Positions 8,016 through 16,340 of a stretch of DNA of 64,000 bases are shown piece after piece. The stretch is from Chitiniphilus eburneus (GTDB taxonomy: Bacteria > Pseudomonadota > Gammaproteobacteria > Burkholderiales > Chitinibacteraceae). A program made the translations under genes and the position numbers. Each line of letters begins with the position of its first letter. Positions within the stretch are counted from its first letter, which is position 1. The notes under the pieces were generated by a model. That model ran no database searches. It worked only from the letters and a program-made list of their open reading frames with translations, and had not been told where the DNA came from. The stretch is from NCBI RefSeq assembly GCF_005048205.1, contig NZ_SUMF01000011.1, positions 39,952 through 103,951 of the forward strand, in the 5' to 3' direction.

Positions 8016-8165
8016 ATGATTCCAGGAGTGATCGATGCGCCCATGGGCGCCGGCAAAACGCGCAACGCGGATGTGCTCCACCGGCAGTTTCCCTGCCGTG
8101 TGTTGATGGTCGAGTGGGGCAGCAGATCGCCGCTCCCGCCCAATGCGCTTGCGCTGACCAGGTGA
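8016..8165 (+). CDS. P-loop micro-protein
   Basis: The 49-residue protein begins MIPGVIDAPMGAGKTRNADV. Its Walker A motif APMGAGKT is near-perfect, yet there is no room for a full NTPase fold. It ends with a conserved-looking MVEWGSRSPLPPNALAL stretch. It could be the stump of a larger kinase/ATPase or a genuine short phage protein. An upstream GAGAG serves as ribosome site. It lies in the early operon. Confidence 0.5.
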   Translation: MIPGVIDAPMGAGKTRNADVLHRQFPCRVLMVEWGSRSPLPPNALALTR

Positions 8166-8286
8166 ACCCGCAGTACGACGCGCGGCGGGTCCGCGCGATG
8201 TCGCTGGCGGAGCCACTACCTCGCTCATGAGCCGGTGTTATTGAGATCCCTGCTCGCTGGGTGAGGTTGCGCCGACCTAGCGCGGA

Positions 8287-8553
8287 GTGTGGCGCCAGCA
8301 GCGCGAGGCGCGGTATATCACGGCGCTGGCGCCGATTGATCGGCAATTGGCCTATCTGGATAAGGTGGGCCAGCGGTACAGCGCCGATGCCCGGCTCCAG
8401 CTCGAAACCCTGCACCTGCTCAACCTGGCCAGCCGCGCCGAGCGCAATCGCTATCTGGAGGCGGTGGGCCGCGCGAGCGGCGATCAGGCCCGCAGGGCGC
8501 TGGAATCGAGTGTGTTGACCCACTGGTCGCAGCGGCCCAGGCCAGTGAAGTAA
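8287..8553 (+). CDS. Hypothetical phage protein
   Basis: The frame of 88 residues uses a GTG at 8287. The true start is uncertain because GGAG touches the GTG and the DNA upstream looks degraded. The protein is helical and charged (ALAPIDRQLAYLDKVGQRYS), with no recognised domain. It sits between the P-loop micro-protein and the gene before the primase. Confidence 0.45.
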   Translation: MWRQQREARYITALAPIDRQLAYLDKVGQRYSADARLQLETLHLLNLASRAERNRYLEAVGRASGDQARRALESSVLTHWSQRPRPVK

Positions 8554-8578
8554 CTCTGGTAACGCGCGCAACCCCGCC

Positions 8579-8818
8579 ATGGCAAAGCAACTGGACGATA
8601 GCAGTACGCTCGACCTGCCCGGCGTCGCTTGCCCACAAGGCCGCCGGCGCACCAGGAAAGCGCTGAGGCGAGTGGAGATCCAGTGGGCCTATCGACAAGC
8701 GCAAGACACCCCGTCGATGACGCCTCGAGCCCCACGCCGGCAAGACGACGGTCGAAGACCGTTGATTGAAAGCGTCAGTGAGTACGCCGCCTATCTGTGC
8801 CGCATTTTTGGCAAGTAA
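8579..8818 (+). CDS. Small basic phage protein
   Basis: The 79-residue protein begins MAKQLDDSSTLDLPGVACP and then has a strongly basic stretch (RRRTRKALRR) before a helix. I recall short phage-borne proteins with a similar acidic start and basic hook, probably DNA binding, but this is a weak analogy. It ends 60 bases before the primase-helicase. Confidence 0.45.
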   Translation: MAKQLDDSSTLDLPGVACPQGRRRTRKALRRVEIQWAYRQAQDTPSMTPRAPRRQDDGRRPLIESVSEYAAYLCRIFGK

Positions 8819-8878
8819 CGCGATGCCCAGCAGTAACCATCGAAGGAAACGCCTAGCCAAAGGCGCAATGGGGGAAGT

Positions 8879-11620
8879 ATGGCAAGCAGTTTGCAGAGCG
8901 TGATCGAGCAGTTTGTAGCGAAGGGCCTGCCGCCGATCCAGCCGCACGAGATCAAGGTCAATACGCCAAGGTGGCAGCGCTATGGCGCAAGGCCCAAGGG
9001 TGAGAAGCCGGCCTATTACAAGATCAGGACCTACCGGACCAAGGCCGGCAATGACTTGTACTTCGGCAATTTTGGCATCGGCGGCAGCCCGACGTACGAG
9101 ATCGAGCCGGACCACGATCAGCGTATCTCCGACGCGGAGTGGGCTGAGCTGCAAGCCAAGCGACACGAAGCGGAGGAGAAAGACCGCCAGAAGCGGGCGG
9201 CCGAAGCCAGGCGGGCTGCCGGCCGGGCGCAGTATCAGTGGCAACGCGCTACCGACGATGGTGAATCGGCCTATGCGATACGCAAGGGCCTCGTGCCCGA
9301 GGGGGTGCGGTATTTCGAGGGGGTGATGCATGTGCCCCTCTACCGCTATGACGAGGAGCCTCCACGCCTGGTTGGCCTGCAGAAGATCACCCCGCAGAAG
9401 GACGAGGAAGGCCTCGACAAATTTTTGAATCGGGGCATGGACCCCACGGGCGCGGCGCTGCTGCTCGGGCAGCCTATCGACGGCCAGTTGATCATGGTCG
9501 CCGAGGGCTACGCGACCGGCATGAGTGCGCGTATGGGGTTGCAGCAGGCGGTCCCCGTGGCGGTAGCATTGAACTCGGGCAACCTCATTCACGTGGCCCG
9601 CGTCCTCCGCCGACGTTTTCCAGCCAGTCCAATCATGGTGCTCGCCGACGATGACTATTTGCCGACCAAGCGAGGCGAGGAAAACCACGCAGGCCGGAAG
9701 GCGGCACAACAGGTGGTGGGCAGCATGGCCGGCTGCCATTTCGTGTTGCCCACGTTTACGGCCAGCCGGCGCGCGACGCGCGACGATGAACTGCGGCCCC
9801 ATCTGACCGATTTCAATGATCTACACTTGGCCGAAGGCCTGTCTATCGTGGCCGAGCAGTTGCGTAACGCGATTGCAGCCATGGAAGCCGGTCAGGCCTC
9901 GCCATTGCCCATGGCGCCGGAGGTGACAGCCAGCCCGATGGAGTATCCAGCCGTTGCCCTGCATTCTGGTGTTGGGGTTGATATTGCGGCCTCTCCCTCT
10001 TCTGGAGTGGAGGTAGCCACCGAGGGGAGTACGGAGGGGGTGGGTCTGGGCAGCGCTTTGCGTGATTTCGCGCTGATCCGGGGCAAGCGGCGCGTTTGGC
10101 ATACCCGCGACCAGCTAGATATGACCTGGTCAGCGTTCGAGGCCCTGGTGGGCAAGCCGGTCGCGAAGGCGTGGCAGGAAAGCAAAGCCAAACGCCAGAT
10201 CAAACAGGAGGATGTCGCGTCTATCCTGCGTATCCGTCGGCGCAAGCAGCGGGAAGAGGCCGAGCGCAGCGACGAAGAGTTCATGAGCTGTGTGGAGCGG
10301 TATATCTATCTCGATGGCTCCGATTCGGTATGGGATGCCAAATTGCGAGAGATCCTGCCGGCCAGCGCGGTACGCATGGCGATGGGCAAGGGCTACGACC
10401 TATGGGTGAACTCACCCCACCGGCTCATCATCCCAAAGCGGAATGTGGTGTTCGACCCCACGCAGCGCGTGAACGCCGACACGCACGTCAATCTGTTCCA
10501 AGGCCTGCCGATGGTACCGGCCAAGCTCACGCCGCAGCAGGTGGCCGAACAGGCCATTCCACCACAGTGTGCCGCACTGGTGGAGCTGAGCCAGCACCTC
10601 TGCAACTACGATGCTCTCGATTGGATATGGCTGATGCAGTGGCTGGCCTATCCGTTGCAGAACGTGGGCGCCAAGATGGCCACGGCGGTCCTGATGCATA
10701 GCAATGTAATGGGTTCGGGCAAAAGCTGGTTTTTCGAGGAAGTGATTAAACCGCTTTATGGCGACTATAGCGCCACGCTTGGCCAGCACCAACTGGATAG
10801 CCAGTACACGGGATGGCGGTCGCGCAAGTTGTTCTGCCTGTTCGAGGAGGTGTTCTCGGCAGACCAGCGCTATAGCCATACCGGCGTGCTGAAACACATG
10901 GTGACAGGGAAAACGCAGAACATTGAGAAGAAATTCGTCGATAGCTGGGAAGAATCGAACCATATGAATGCGGTGTTTCTCTCCAACCACGTGCAGCCAT
11001 TCCATGTGGAATGGGGCGACCGGCGCTATCTGGTAATCTGGCCAAAGGCTGAAACGCCATTTGAACTGAAGCAGCGCGTGGATGCCGAATTGAAAGCCGA
11101 TGGCCTGGCGTGGTTCTACGCCTATCTGCTGAATTTCCCGATGGAGCATTGCTATACCGACAGCGAGGGCGTCCAGCGGGCCGAGCAATTCCATGCGCAC
11201 ACCAAGCCCCCGCTCGGCGAGGCAAAGCTCCGGCTCATCGACTACGGCATGGCAGGGTGGGAGTTGTTCGTAAAGCAGTGGGAGTCCGGGGTACTCGACG
11301 TGCCGTTCGTGACTGGTATTACTCAGGATGTTTTTGCCCTGTATCACCACTGGGCACAGCGCAACAAAGAATCGTCGCGGCTCACACTGAACAAGTTTTC
11401 AACGCTGATCGGCACACATCGCACGATCACCAAGACGGTGAAGAAATTTCGCACCAAGACGGGGATCGAGGGCCGCAACACTGTTTTCAAGATTGGCCAT
11501 CCCCCCAGGGGTACCACCGAGGCTGATTTCCTGGGTGCGCATATCGTCCGGTTTCGCGAGGCGACCATCCGCTATGGCGTGCCTGCCAGCGAGCTGGTGG
11601 CCATTGGTTACGACGATTGA
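8879..11620 (+). CDS. Phage primase-helicase (TOPRIM plus DUF5906-type helicase)
   Basis: The 913-residue replication protein joins a primase-like half to a helicase half. A TOPRIM core is visible at about residues 205-270 (EGYATG, then VLADDDY and NHAGRKAA). A charged helix lies at 85-130 and a Ser/Val-rich linker at about 350-395. The C-terminal half is a D5/DUF5906-type superfamily-3 helicase with Walker A NVMGSGKSWFF (about 606-617) and a downstream acidic LFCLFEEVFS segment. A GGGGAAG ribosome site precedes the ATG. It should unwind and prime the phage replicon. A repeat-rich gap directly downstream is a candidate origin. Confidence 0.88.
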   Translation: MASSLQSVIEQFVAKGLPPIQPHEIKVNTPRWQRYGARPKGEKPAYYKIRTYRTKAGNDLYFGNFGIGGSPTYEIEPDHDQRISDAEWAELQAKRHEAEEKDRQKRAAEARRAAGRAQYQWQRATDDGESAYAIRKGLVPEGVRYFEGVMHVPLYRYDEEPPRLVGLQKITPQKDEEGLDKFLNRGMDPTGAALLLGQPIDGQLIMVAEGYATGMSARMGLQQAVPVAVALNSGNLIHVARVLRRRFPASPIMVLADDDYLPTKRGEENHAGRKAAQQVVGSMAGCHFVLPTFTASRRATRDDELRPHLTDFNDLHLAEGLSIVAEQLRNAIAAMEAGQASPLPMAPEVTASPMEYPAVALHSGVGVDIAASPSSGVEVATEGSTEGVGLGSALRDFALIRGKRRVWHTRDQLDMTWSAFEALVGKPVAKAWQESKAKRQIKQEDVASILRIRRRKQREEAERSDEEFMSCVERYIYLDGSDSVWDAKLREILPASAVRMAMGKGYDLWVNSPHRLIIPKRNVVFDPTQRVNADTHVNLFQGLPMVPAKLTPQQVAEQAIPPQCAALVELSQHLCNYDALDWIWLMQWLAYPLQNVGAKMATAVLMHSNVMGSGKSWFFEEVIKPLYGDYSATLGQHQLDSQYTGWRSRKLFCLFEEVFSADQRYSHTGVLKHMVTGKTQNIEKKFVDSWEESNHMNAVFLSNHVQPFHVEWGDRRYLVIWPKAETPFELKQRVDAELKADGLAWFYAYLLNFPMEHCYTDSEGVQRAEQFHAHTKPPLGEAKLRLIDYGMAGWELFVKQWESGVLDVPFVTGITQDVFALYHHWAQRNKESSRLTLNKFSTLIGTHRTITKTVKKFRTKTGIEGRNTVFKIGHPPRGTTEADFLGAHIVRFREATIRYGVPASELVAIGYDD

Positions 11621-12448
11621 GGATATGGGCTGTGACCGCATGACCCTGCCCGCAACCGCCGTATGCTGCCATTGACGCATCCAATGCGTTGTCTGCACTG
11701 AGGATCACATACGGGTTGTGCAAGGGTAGTAAGCGCTGACCAAGGGATTGTGCAAGGGCTCAAACCCAATAGCCGCGCGGGTTGTGCAAGGAGTGCAAGA
11801 TGTTGGCCCATCGTCGCGCGTATGCGCGCCAAATATTGTTCCGGTCCATTTCAATGTGTTGATGGCGGGGAAGGAATATGGATGCGTTTCTTTCTTGCGC
11901 GGGCATGCAACCTACTCTTTGTACTCCTTGTACTCCTTGCACAAGCCACATGAATAAAGGATTCCTCCAGGTCCAAATCCTTGCACAACACCTTGCTCGG
12001 CCGTTGTCCTTCGTATGGCTGCAAGTGGGTGAACGATTTCTGAGGGGAAAACAGCAAGCCCAAGCACTAGAATTGCCCGTACTTACAAAGTCCGGCTCAA
12101 CGCAGACCGGACTACGGAGGCCTCGAAGGGGATTGGCCAGAGGCATCGGGCATGTCCCACCCAGTAGGTTCTTCCAAGGCTGAAGCTCACTCGGGTAACT
12201 CTGCCCCTATCTTTTTCCTAGTGGCTGCGCGGGGAAAAAGGGCGCGCCGCGGTGAACGTTAAGTACCGTGGCAAACATTCAGCTCATTTCCCAAGCTGGG
12301 TACGCGGGCCGTCGCAACTGCGCCAAGTTCGCCCCACCCACCACGTTACCGCCGACACACCCGGCACCCACGCCAGCCGCTGTCGCATTCGCACCCCATC
12401 GCCCCCGGCGCCAGCCAGCGGCCACCGCGTCTTTTTCCAAGGCCTGAC
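11621..12448. other. 828-bp gap between primase and antiterminator genes
   Basis: No convincing gene is seen. The left half holds repeated 10-mers (separate entry). The right half (about 12.0-12.45 kb) contains only short frames without ribosome sites. Promoters for the antiterminator may lie here but I could not place them. Confidence 0.5.
11713..11988. repeat. Field of TTGTGCAAGG 10-mers, candidate origin iterons
   Basis: TTGTGCAAGG occurs three times in direct order (11716-11725, 11748-11757, 11782-11791; spacing 32 and 34 bp, about three helical turns). It occurs twice inverted as CCTTGCACAA (11935-11944, 11979-11988). Partial copies (AGTGCAAGA, CCTTGTACTCC twice) lie between. The position just after the replication protein fits iterons or a regulatory array. 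Confidence 0.6.
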
Positions 12449-12859
12449 ATGACCCACGCCCACACCGACCAGCACGACGCCGACCAACACCTCATCTGCG
12501 AGCAATGGGCTACGTGGTGCCACACCCGACGTTTCTATGGCCCGGCGCCCACCAATGGCAGCGCGCTCGGCAAGCTCTGCCGCGCACCGGCCAACCGCCC
12601 CGCCGGCGGGCCGGACGCCATCTCCAGCGCGCACCTGGCATCGCTGCACCTGGCCATCATCGCCCAGCCCCAGGCGCTGGATCGCCAGGTGTTCGAGCTG
12701 CATTACCTCTGGCGCGTGCGCAACATCAAACGTGCCGCCGACGAACTCGGCATCAGCCGCGCCCATTGGTACCGCCTGCTGAATGCGTTCCGCGCGCGCA
12801 TCTTCAGTGCCGCCCATGCCATTCAGAGCGCCAACGATGCCGACTGGTTGCAGTGCTGA
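12449..12859 (+). CDS. Phage antiterminator Q-like / sigma-region-4-like protein
   Basis: The 136-residue protein resembles small phage late regulators. Its C-terminal half has a sigma-region-4-like helix-turn-helix: LDRQVFELHYLWRVRNIKRA, then ADELGISRAHWYRLLNAF. The N-terminal half is His-rich with a CEQWATWC segment. Such proteins usually switch on the packaging, head, tail and lysis genes that follow. Here those first modules are absent. A truncated second copy of its 3' end lies at 13583-13666, showing local duplication. Confidence 0.65.
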   Translation: MTHAHTDQHDADQHLICEQWATWCHTRRFYGPAPTNGSALGKLCRAPANRPAGGPDAISSAHLASLHLAIIAQPQALDRQVFELHYLWRVRNIKRAADELGISRAHWYRLLNAFRARIFSAAHAIQSANDADWLQC

Positions 12860-12919
12860 CCAACCCATTGCGAAGCAAGAACGCCACGAAATCATCATGT
12901 GGAGGGCAACCCGCCCGCT

Positions 12920-13159
12920 CCACAGTGACGTGCTCCCCGGATCGGGCTGTCTGCGCAAATCCGCCGAGGCCGGGGCGGCATGGACAAGCGCAGCGGCATG
13001 CGCGTGATCTACTACAACGTGCGGGACAATGGGCAGGTCTGGTTGCCGATGGCCGCCCCCAAAACAAAGTTCGACAACCTCCCCCGCGCCATTCCTGAAG
13101 CAGCTGAAAGGGGAAATCGACCATGGATGACGAACTGCCGACATCGGTCCGCCAGATGA
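12920..13159 (+). pseudogene. RelE/HigB-type toxin, decayed
   Basis: Fragments of a RelE/HigB-family mRNA interferase are readable in two frames. The first gives DVLPGSGCLRK, the usual V-PGTGG-RK segment. A frame change near 12960-12980 leads to GRGGMDKRSGMRVIYYNV, the usual GRGKRGG-RVIYY segment, followed by the helical C-terminus up to a stop at 13157-13159. The 5' end is missing. It overlaps the antitoxin remnant in the normal toxin-antitoxin order. Confidence 0.6.
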
Positions 13160-13397
13160 AAAGGAGCCAGGCGGCTGGGCTTTCCAGGCCCACATTGCAA
13201 CCGAGGCCCGCAACCGGGGCGACATGTTCCAGGCCGATCTCGCCGCGCTGCTCGCCGTATCCATACATGCCTTCCAGGACTGGGAAAAAGGCTGGCGCAA
13301 CCCCGCCTGCGTGGCTCAGACACTGGGGCACATTGTCTTGAACCCCCTCAATGCTGCGCCAACTACGCCCGGCCCTTTCCAGATGGGCTTTGATTGA
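13123..13397 (+). pseudogene. HigA/XRE-type antitoxin, frameshifted
   Basis: The frame starts MDDELPTSVRQMKRSQAAG, as in XRE-type antitoxins paired with RelE/HigB toxins. A shift near 13170-13188 moves the coding frame; it then continues with ATEARNRGDMFQADLAALLA and HAFQDWEKGWRNPACVAQTL, the helix-turn-helix of the family, to a stop at 13395-13397. The usual GLSQ-FA-LLGVSVRTLQDWEQGRR-P is eroded. The system is probably dead. Confidence 0.6.
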
Positions 13398-13552
13398 AGC
13401 GCCTAGGGCAAGCGCGGCGGCTTTTTTAGTTCCCGCCGGCTTGGTCGGCAGGGCTTTTCCTTGGGCGCTGCACATGCCCGCCCCCCCAGTCGCTGAACCG
13501 GATCGCCAACCTGATGGCCCAGGCGCGCCACGTGCCCGGCCGATCGCCGCCC
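13391..13552 (+). repeat. Degraded duplicate of the tail-cassette leader (14754-14914)
   Basis: TGATTGAAGCGCC-AGGGCAA, the G+C-rich hairpin followed by GGGCTTTT-CTTGGG-GCTGCACATG, and GGATCGCC...CAGGCGCG-ACGTGCCCGG occur in the same order here and at 14754-14914. The downstream copy has the intact ATG of the first tail-cassette gene; this copy is broken. Confidence 0.7.
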
Positions 13553-13582
13553 TACGCGCCGCCTACGGACCCGGCTCTGCCG

Positions 13583-13666
13583 TGCCCATTACTACCGTCT
13601 GCTGGGCAAGTTCCGTACGCGCATCTTCAGCGCCGCCCTCGCCATCCAATGTGCCAATGAATCGAG
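13583..13666 (+). pseudogene. Truncated copy of the antiterminator-like gene 3' end
   Basis: This stretch reads AHYYRLLGKFRTRIFSAALA, closely matching AHWYRLLNAFRARIFSAAHA of the gene at 12449-12859 (bases 12761-12840). It lacks the rest of the gene and a start. Together with the leader duplicate before it, it marks recombination between related phage segments. Confidence 0.65.
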
Positions 13667-13766
13667 CCGACACCTATTGCATGATGGGTGCCCGCGCGCT
13701 ACCCGATTTGGTAGAGCCATTGCTGTTGACTATTATTTAGCCTCATCATTTCATCGAGAACTGCTC

Positions 13767-14630
13767 ATGGACGAAAAGCTTGAAACTGCTTTTTTGGCAA
13801 AACAAGCGGCGGAAACCCGTAAAGAGGCACAAAACATTGCGGGTGGCCGGCCCCTCGTTCGGGATGCAACCCAAAAGCTTCGTATGGCTACGATTTCGTT
13901 CAATGACCATGCTCAGCATTTGGCCAGCCCAACGGGCAGTCCTCACCTGGAATTAATTAAGGAAAAACTGGGGGATATCGGCTTGGGCCGGATGTTCCAG
14001 CGGCAAAAGATGGTCCATGAGCAGGCTGAAACAATGCGGGGACAGGATTTCTCAAAAAAAGATATTGGAGACATGATCCCCAAAAGAATGGCCCAACTCG
14101 GAAACAATCAAAACAGCCCCGTCAGCCGGTTGAAGGTGGAATCCAGTGGTGGCGTAGGTGCGGCGGAAAATTTCTATGACCCAACCGCAAACAAGGTCAA
14201 GGTATTTGATTCAAGATTATTGCCGTTTGCCACGCATGAACTGAGACATGCCTATGATCATTTAACGCAAAAATTGGACCTGAACAACCCGGAGCATCGG
14301 CTTGCCTCTGAATTCAATGCCTTCAGTTCGCAACAAAAGGCTGCCAATGAGCTGCATGTGCCATCAGGCTTTCAATTGCCCCCATTGGATCAGGCAAAAA
14401 CATACGAACAAAAAACAAAGCTCAGGGACGTTTATCCCGGGACAGTGGAAAGCAGCCTCGCAGCAGTTAAAAAATGGCAACAAACGCCGGAGATCCAGCA
14501 GGCTCAGGAAAAGCGGCTCCATCCATTTCAGGCCCTAAAGGATTCGATCTCCTACCAGCGCAAGAATACCTGGGTGCAGGAAACCCCGTCCGGCCCCTGG
14601 GTCAAGAAGTCCCGTCCCAAGAGTGATTGA
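13767..14630 (+). CDS. Putative zinc metallopeptidase (HExxH) cargo protein
   Basis: The 287-residue protein has no signal or membrane segment and is rich in Lys, Gln and Asn. A zinc-binding motif H157-E-L-R-H161 lies in the segment FATHELRHAYDHL, with a possible third ligand in NPEHRLASEFNAF. This resembles small metallopeptidase effectors and toxins (M91- or Tox-MPTase-like); the exact family is not certain. Its base composition is visibly more A+T-rich than its neighbours and it sits alone between duplicated phage segments, so it looks like transferred cargo. The ATG at 13767 has only GAGAA upstream. No immunity gene is evident beside it. Confidence 0.6.
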   Translation: MDEKLETAFLAKQAAETRKEAQNIAGGRPLVRDATQKLRMATISFNDHAQHLASPTGSPHLELIKEKLGDIGLGRMFQRQKMVHEQAETMRGQDFSKKDIGDMIPKRMAQLGNNQNSPVSRLKVESSGGVGAAENFYDPTANKVKVFDSRLLPFATHELRHAYDHLTQKLDLNNPEHRLASEFNAFSSQQKAANELHVPSGFQLPPLDQAKTYEQKTKLRDVYPGTVESSLAAVKKWQQTPEIQQAQEKRLHPFQALKDSISYQRKNTWVQETPSGPWVKKSRPKSD

Positions 14631-14669
14631 GCGGGCCCGAGCACCGCACACTGCCCGCTCTCCGACCAA

Positions 14670-14722
14670 AAAGTGTCTCCTCCAGAGGAGACAAAATAGC
14701 CCTGGCGAACAGGAGACACTTT
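14670..14722. repeat. Inverted repeats TGTCTCCTC/GAGGAGACA
   Basis: A 20-bp palindrome TGTCTCCTCCAGAGGAGACA (14674-14693) is followed by a second AGGAGACACTTT (14711-14722). The latter pairs perfectly over 12 bp with AAAGTGTCTCCT (14670-14681). It sits between the HExxH gene and the tail cassette and looks like the end of a lost transposable element or a site-specific recombination site. Confidence 0.5.
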
Positions 14723-14800
14723 CGCGGAAAATTGACTCAATTCAGATAGGCTGTGATTGAAGCGCCCAGGGCAACCGCGGCGCTTTTCACATCCATCAAC

Positions 14801-14831
14801 GCCCCGCCAGGCTCAGCCGGCGGGGCTTTTT
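14801..14831 (+). terminator. Terminator-like hairpin before the tail cassette
   Basis: An 8-bp GCCCCGCC/GGCGGGGC stem is followed by TTTTT, 15 bases before the first tail-cassette start. A late antiterminator would be expected to read through it. Confidence 0.65.
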
Positions 14832-14845
14832 CTTGGGAGCTGCAC

Positions 14846-15112
14846 ATGTTGGATGTCAAACGGCGGGGTCGGATCGCCCAGGCGCGCGACGTGCCCGGCC
14901 GCCTGCTGCGCCATGCGGTAGCGGCAATGATGCGTACCGTTTCACGGGGGCGTCTGGCCGAACTGCGTTACCCGACCTCCGTGAGCCCGAACCCGTACGA
15001 TGCCGTGGTCGAGATCAAAAGCGGCGTGCAGTGCCGCGTGCATGGCGAGCCGCTACGTGTGCTGGATGGGTGGGAATCCATCACCTATCTCGTCAGCCAG
15101 GAGGCCGCATGA
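14846..15112 (+). CDS. Phage protein, head-tail connection region
   Basis: The 88-residue protein begins MLDVKRRGRIAQARDVPGRL. It has a Shine-Dalgarno (GGGAG) well placed before the ATG. No fold is recognised. It overlaps the next gene by ATGA. Being directly before the tail terminator/tube-like genes, it could be a remnant or whole head-tail joining protein. An in-frame open stretch upstream from 14753 has no start. Confidence 0.55.
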   Translation: MLDVKRRGRIAQARDVPGRLLRHAVAAMMRTVSRGRLAELRYPTSVSPNPYDAVVEIKSGVQCRVHGEPLRVLDGWESITYLVSQEAA

Positions 15113-15543
15113 ACAGCACCCGCTACCGCTTGGTGTGCGCGGTCCACGCGCTGGTACAGCAGGTAGCAGCCGACGCTGGTCAGGCCACCGATTGCCTGCT
15201 CAACCCCGCGCTGCCGCTCGGCCCCACCCAGGACACCCCCGCACTGTTCGTGCTGGACCGGGGCGACGTGCTGATCGAGCAGCCGGGCCAACAGGAAAAG
15301 CGCCGCTGCAAGATTTTGCTCGGCGCCATCGCGTTCGGCCCCGATGCCTATGCGGACGCCGACACGCTGCATTTCGCCGCGCGCGGCGCCATCCGCCGGG
15401 CGCGTACGGCGCTGGTCCAATTGGGCCGCGTCGGCGTGCTGCGCGAAACCGAGGTCGAACCCGACTTCAAATCGGTCCAGGTGGATGGCGAAACCATCCT
15501 CAGCGCCCTGGAATTCGAATACACCGAAACCTACCCGGCTTGA
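15109..15543 (+). CDS. Putative tail terminator/completion protein
   Basis: The 144-residue protein has no signal or membrane segment. It lies immediately before the tail-tube gene, where tail terminator (gpU-like) proteins are usually encoded, and its size fits. I cannot see a diagnostic motif, so the role rests on position. It overlaps the previous gene by ATGA and ends 32 bases before the tube gene. Confidence 0.5.
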   Translation: MNSTRYRLVCAVHALVQQVAADAGQATDCLLNPALPLGPTQDTPALFVLDRGDVLIEQPGQQEKRRCKILLGAIAFGPDAYADADTLHFAARGAIRRARTALVQLGRVGVLRETEVEPDFKSVQVDGETILSALEFEYTETYPA

Positions 15544-15575
15544 GCGCTCAGGCCACTTTCAATTTGGAGACCATC

Positions 15576-16322
15576 ATGGCAGAAGGTTTTATCGGCGCTG
15601 GCAACGTACTGATGCAGAACATCGGCGGCAGCGGCCCGGCTGGCTATTTCGACGCTGGCGAGTGCATCAAATTCGCCATCAAACCCAACAGTGAGCGCAA
15701 GGACATGGAGTCGCGCGGCCGTGACAGCTACGGCCAGGTCATGGCCACCGTGTCGCTGCAACGTCCAGCCGACATCAGCATCACATTCCGTAGCCCCAAC
15801 AAGGACAACCTCGCCCAGCAATTCATGGGTGAAATCGTCGAGATCGAGCAGGGTGCCGCCACCGTCACCGACGAGGCCGCGACGCTGGTGCTCGGCCGCT
15901 ATCACCAGTTGGCCAACCAGAACATCTCGGCCACCGACTTTGTGGTGACCAGCAGTGACGACACCACCACCTATGTCAAGGACCGCGACTACAAGATCAA
16001 CTACCGCCTGGGCCTGATCCAGGCACTGGAGGGCGGCAGCATCCCGGTCGGCACCCCCGTCAAGATCGCCTACAGCGCGCTGGCCATGTCCGGCAGCCGC
16101 ATCAACGGCGCGCGCAAAACGTCGATCCGTGTCGGCTTGCTGCTCGACGGCAAGAATCTGGCTGACGACAGCAACGTCTTGTGCGAGGCCTACGAGGCGG
16201 TGCTGGCGCCCGACGCCGAGTTCGATTTTCTTGGCGACGACTGGGCCGAGTTCACGCTGTCCGGCACGCTGGTCACGCCGTCCGGCCGCGTCTCGCCGTT
16301 CCACGTAGATCTACGCGACTGA
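15576..16322 (+). CDS. Major tail tube-like protein
   Basis: The 248-residue protein begins MAEGFIGAGNVLMQNIGGSG. It is beta-rich with alternating hydrophobic/polar segments and repeated Asp/Thr turns, and it is followed by a strong terminator, as phage tube genes often are. Its place between the terminator-like protein and the tape measure supports the major tail protein role. A TTGGAGA ribosome site precedes the ATG. No sheath-like gene precedes it, so the tail is probably non-contractile. Confidence 0.65.
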   Translation: MAEGFIGAGNVLMQNIGGSGPAGYFDAGECIKFAIKPNSERKDMESRGRDSYGQVMATVSLQRPADISITFRSPNKDNLAQQFMGEIVEIEQGAATVTDEAATLVLGRYHQLANQNISATDFVVTSSDDTTTYVKDRDYKINYRLGLIQALEGGSIPVGTPVKIAYSALAMSGSRINGARKTSIRVGLLLDGKNLADDSNVLCEAYEAVLAPDAEFDFLGDDWAEFTLSGTLVTPSGRVSPFHVDLRD

Positions 16323-16340
16323 TCCCCGGCCGCAATCCCT

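Noticed and set aside
8420..9802. 460-codon minus-strand frame across the primase start
   Set aside because: It covers two plus-strand genes including the well-supported primase-helicase and has no recognised product.
12284..13300. 338-codon minus-strand frame opposite the antiterminator gene
   Set aside because: It runs antisense through the helix-turn-helix gene and the toxin-antitoxin relics and has no recognised domain.
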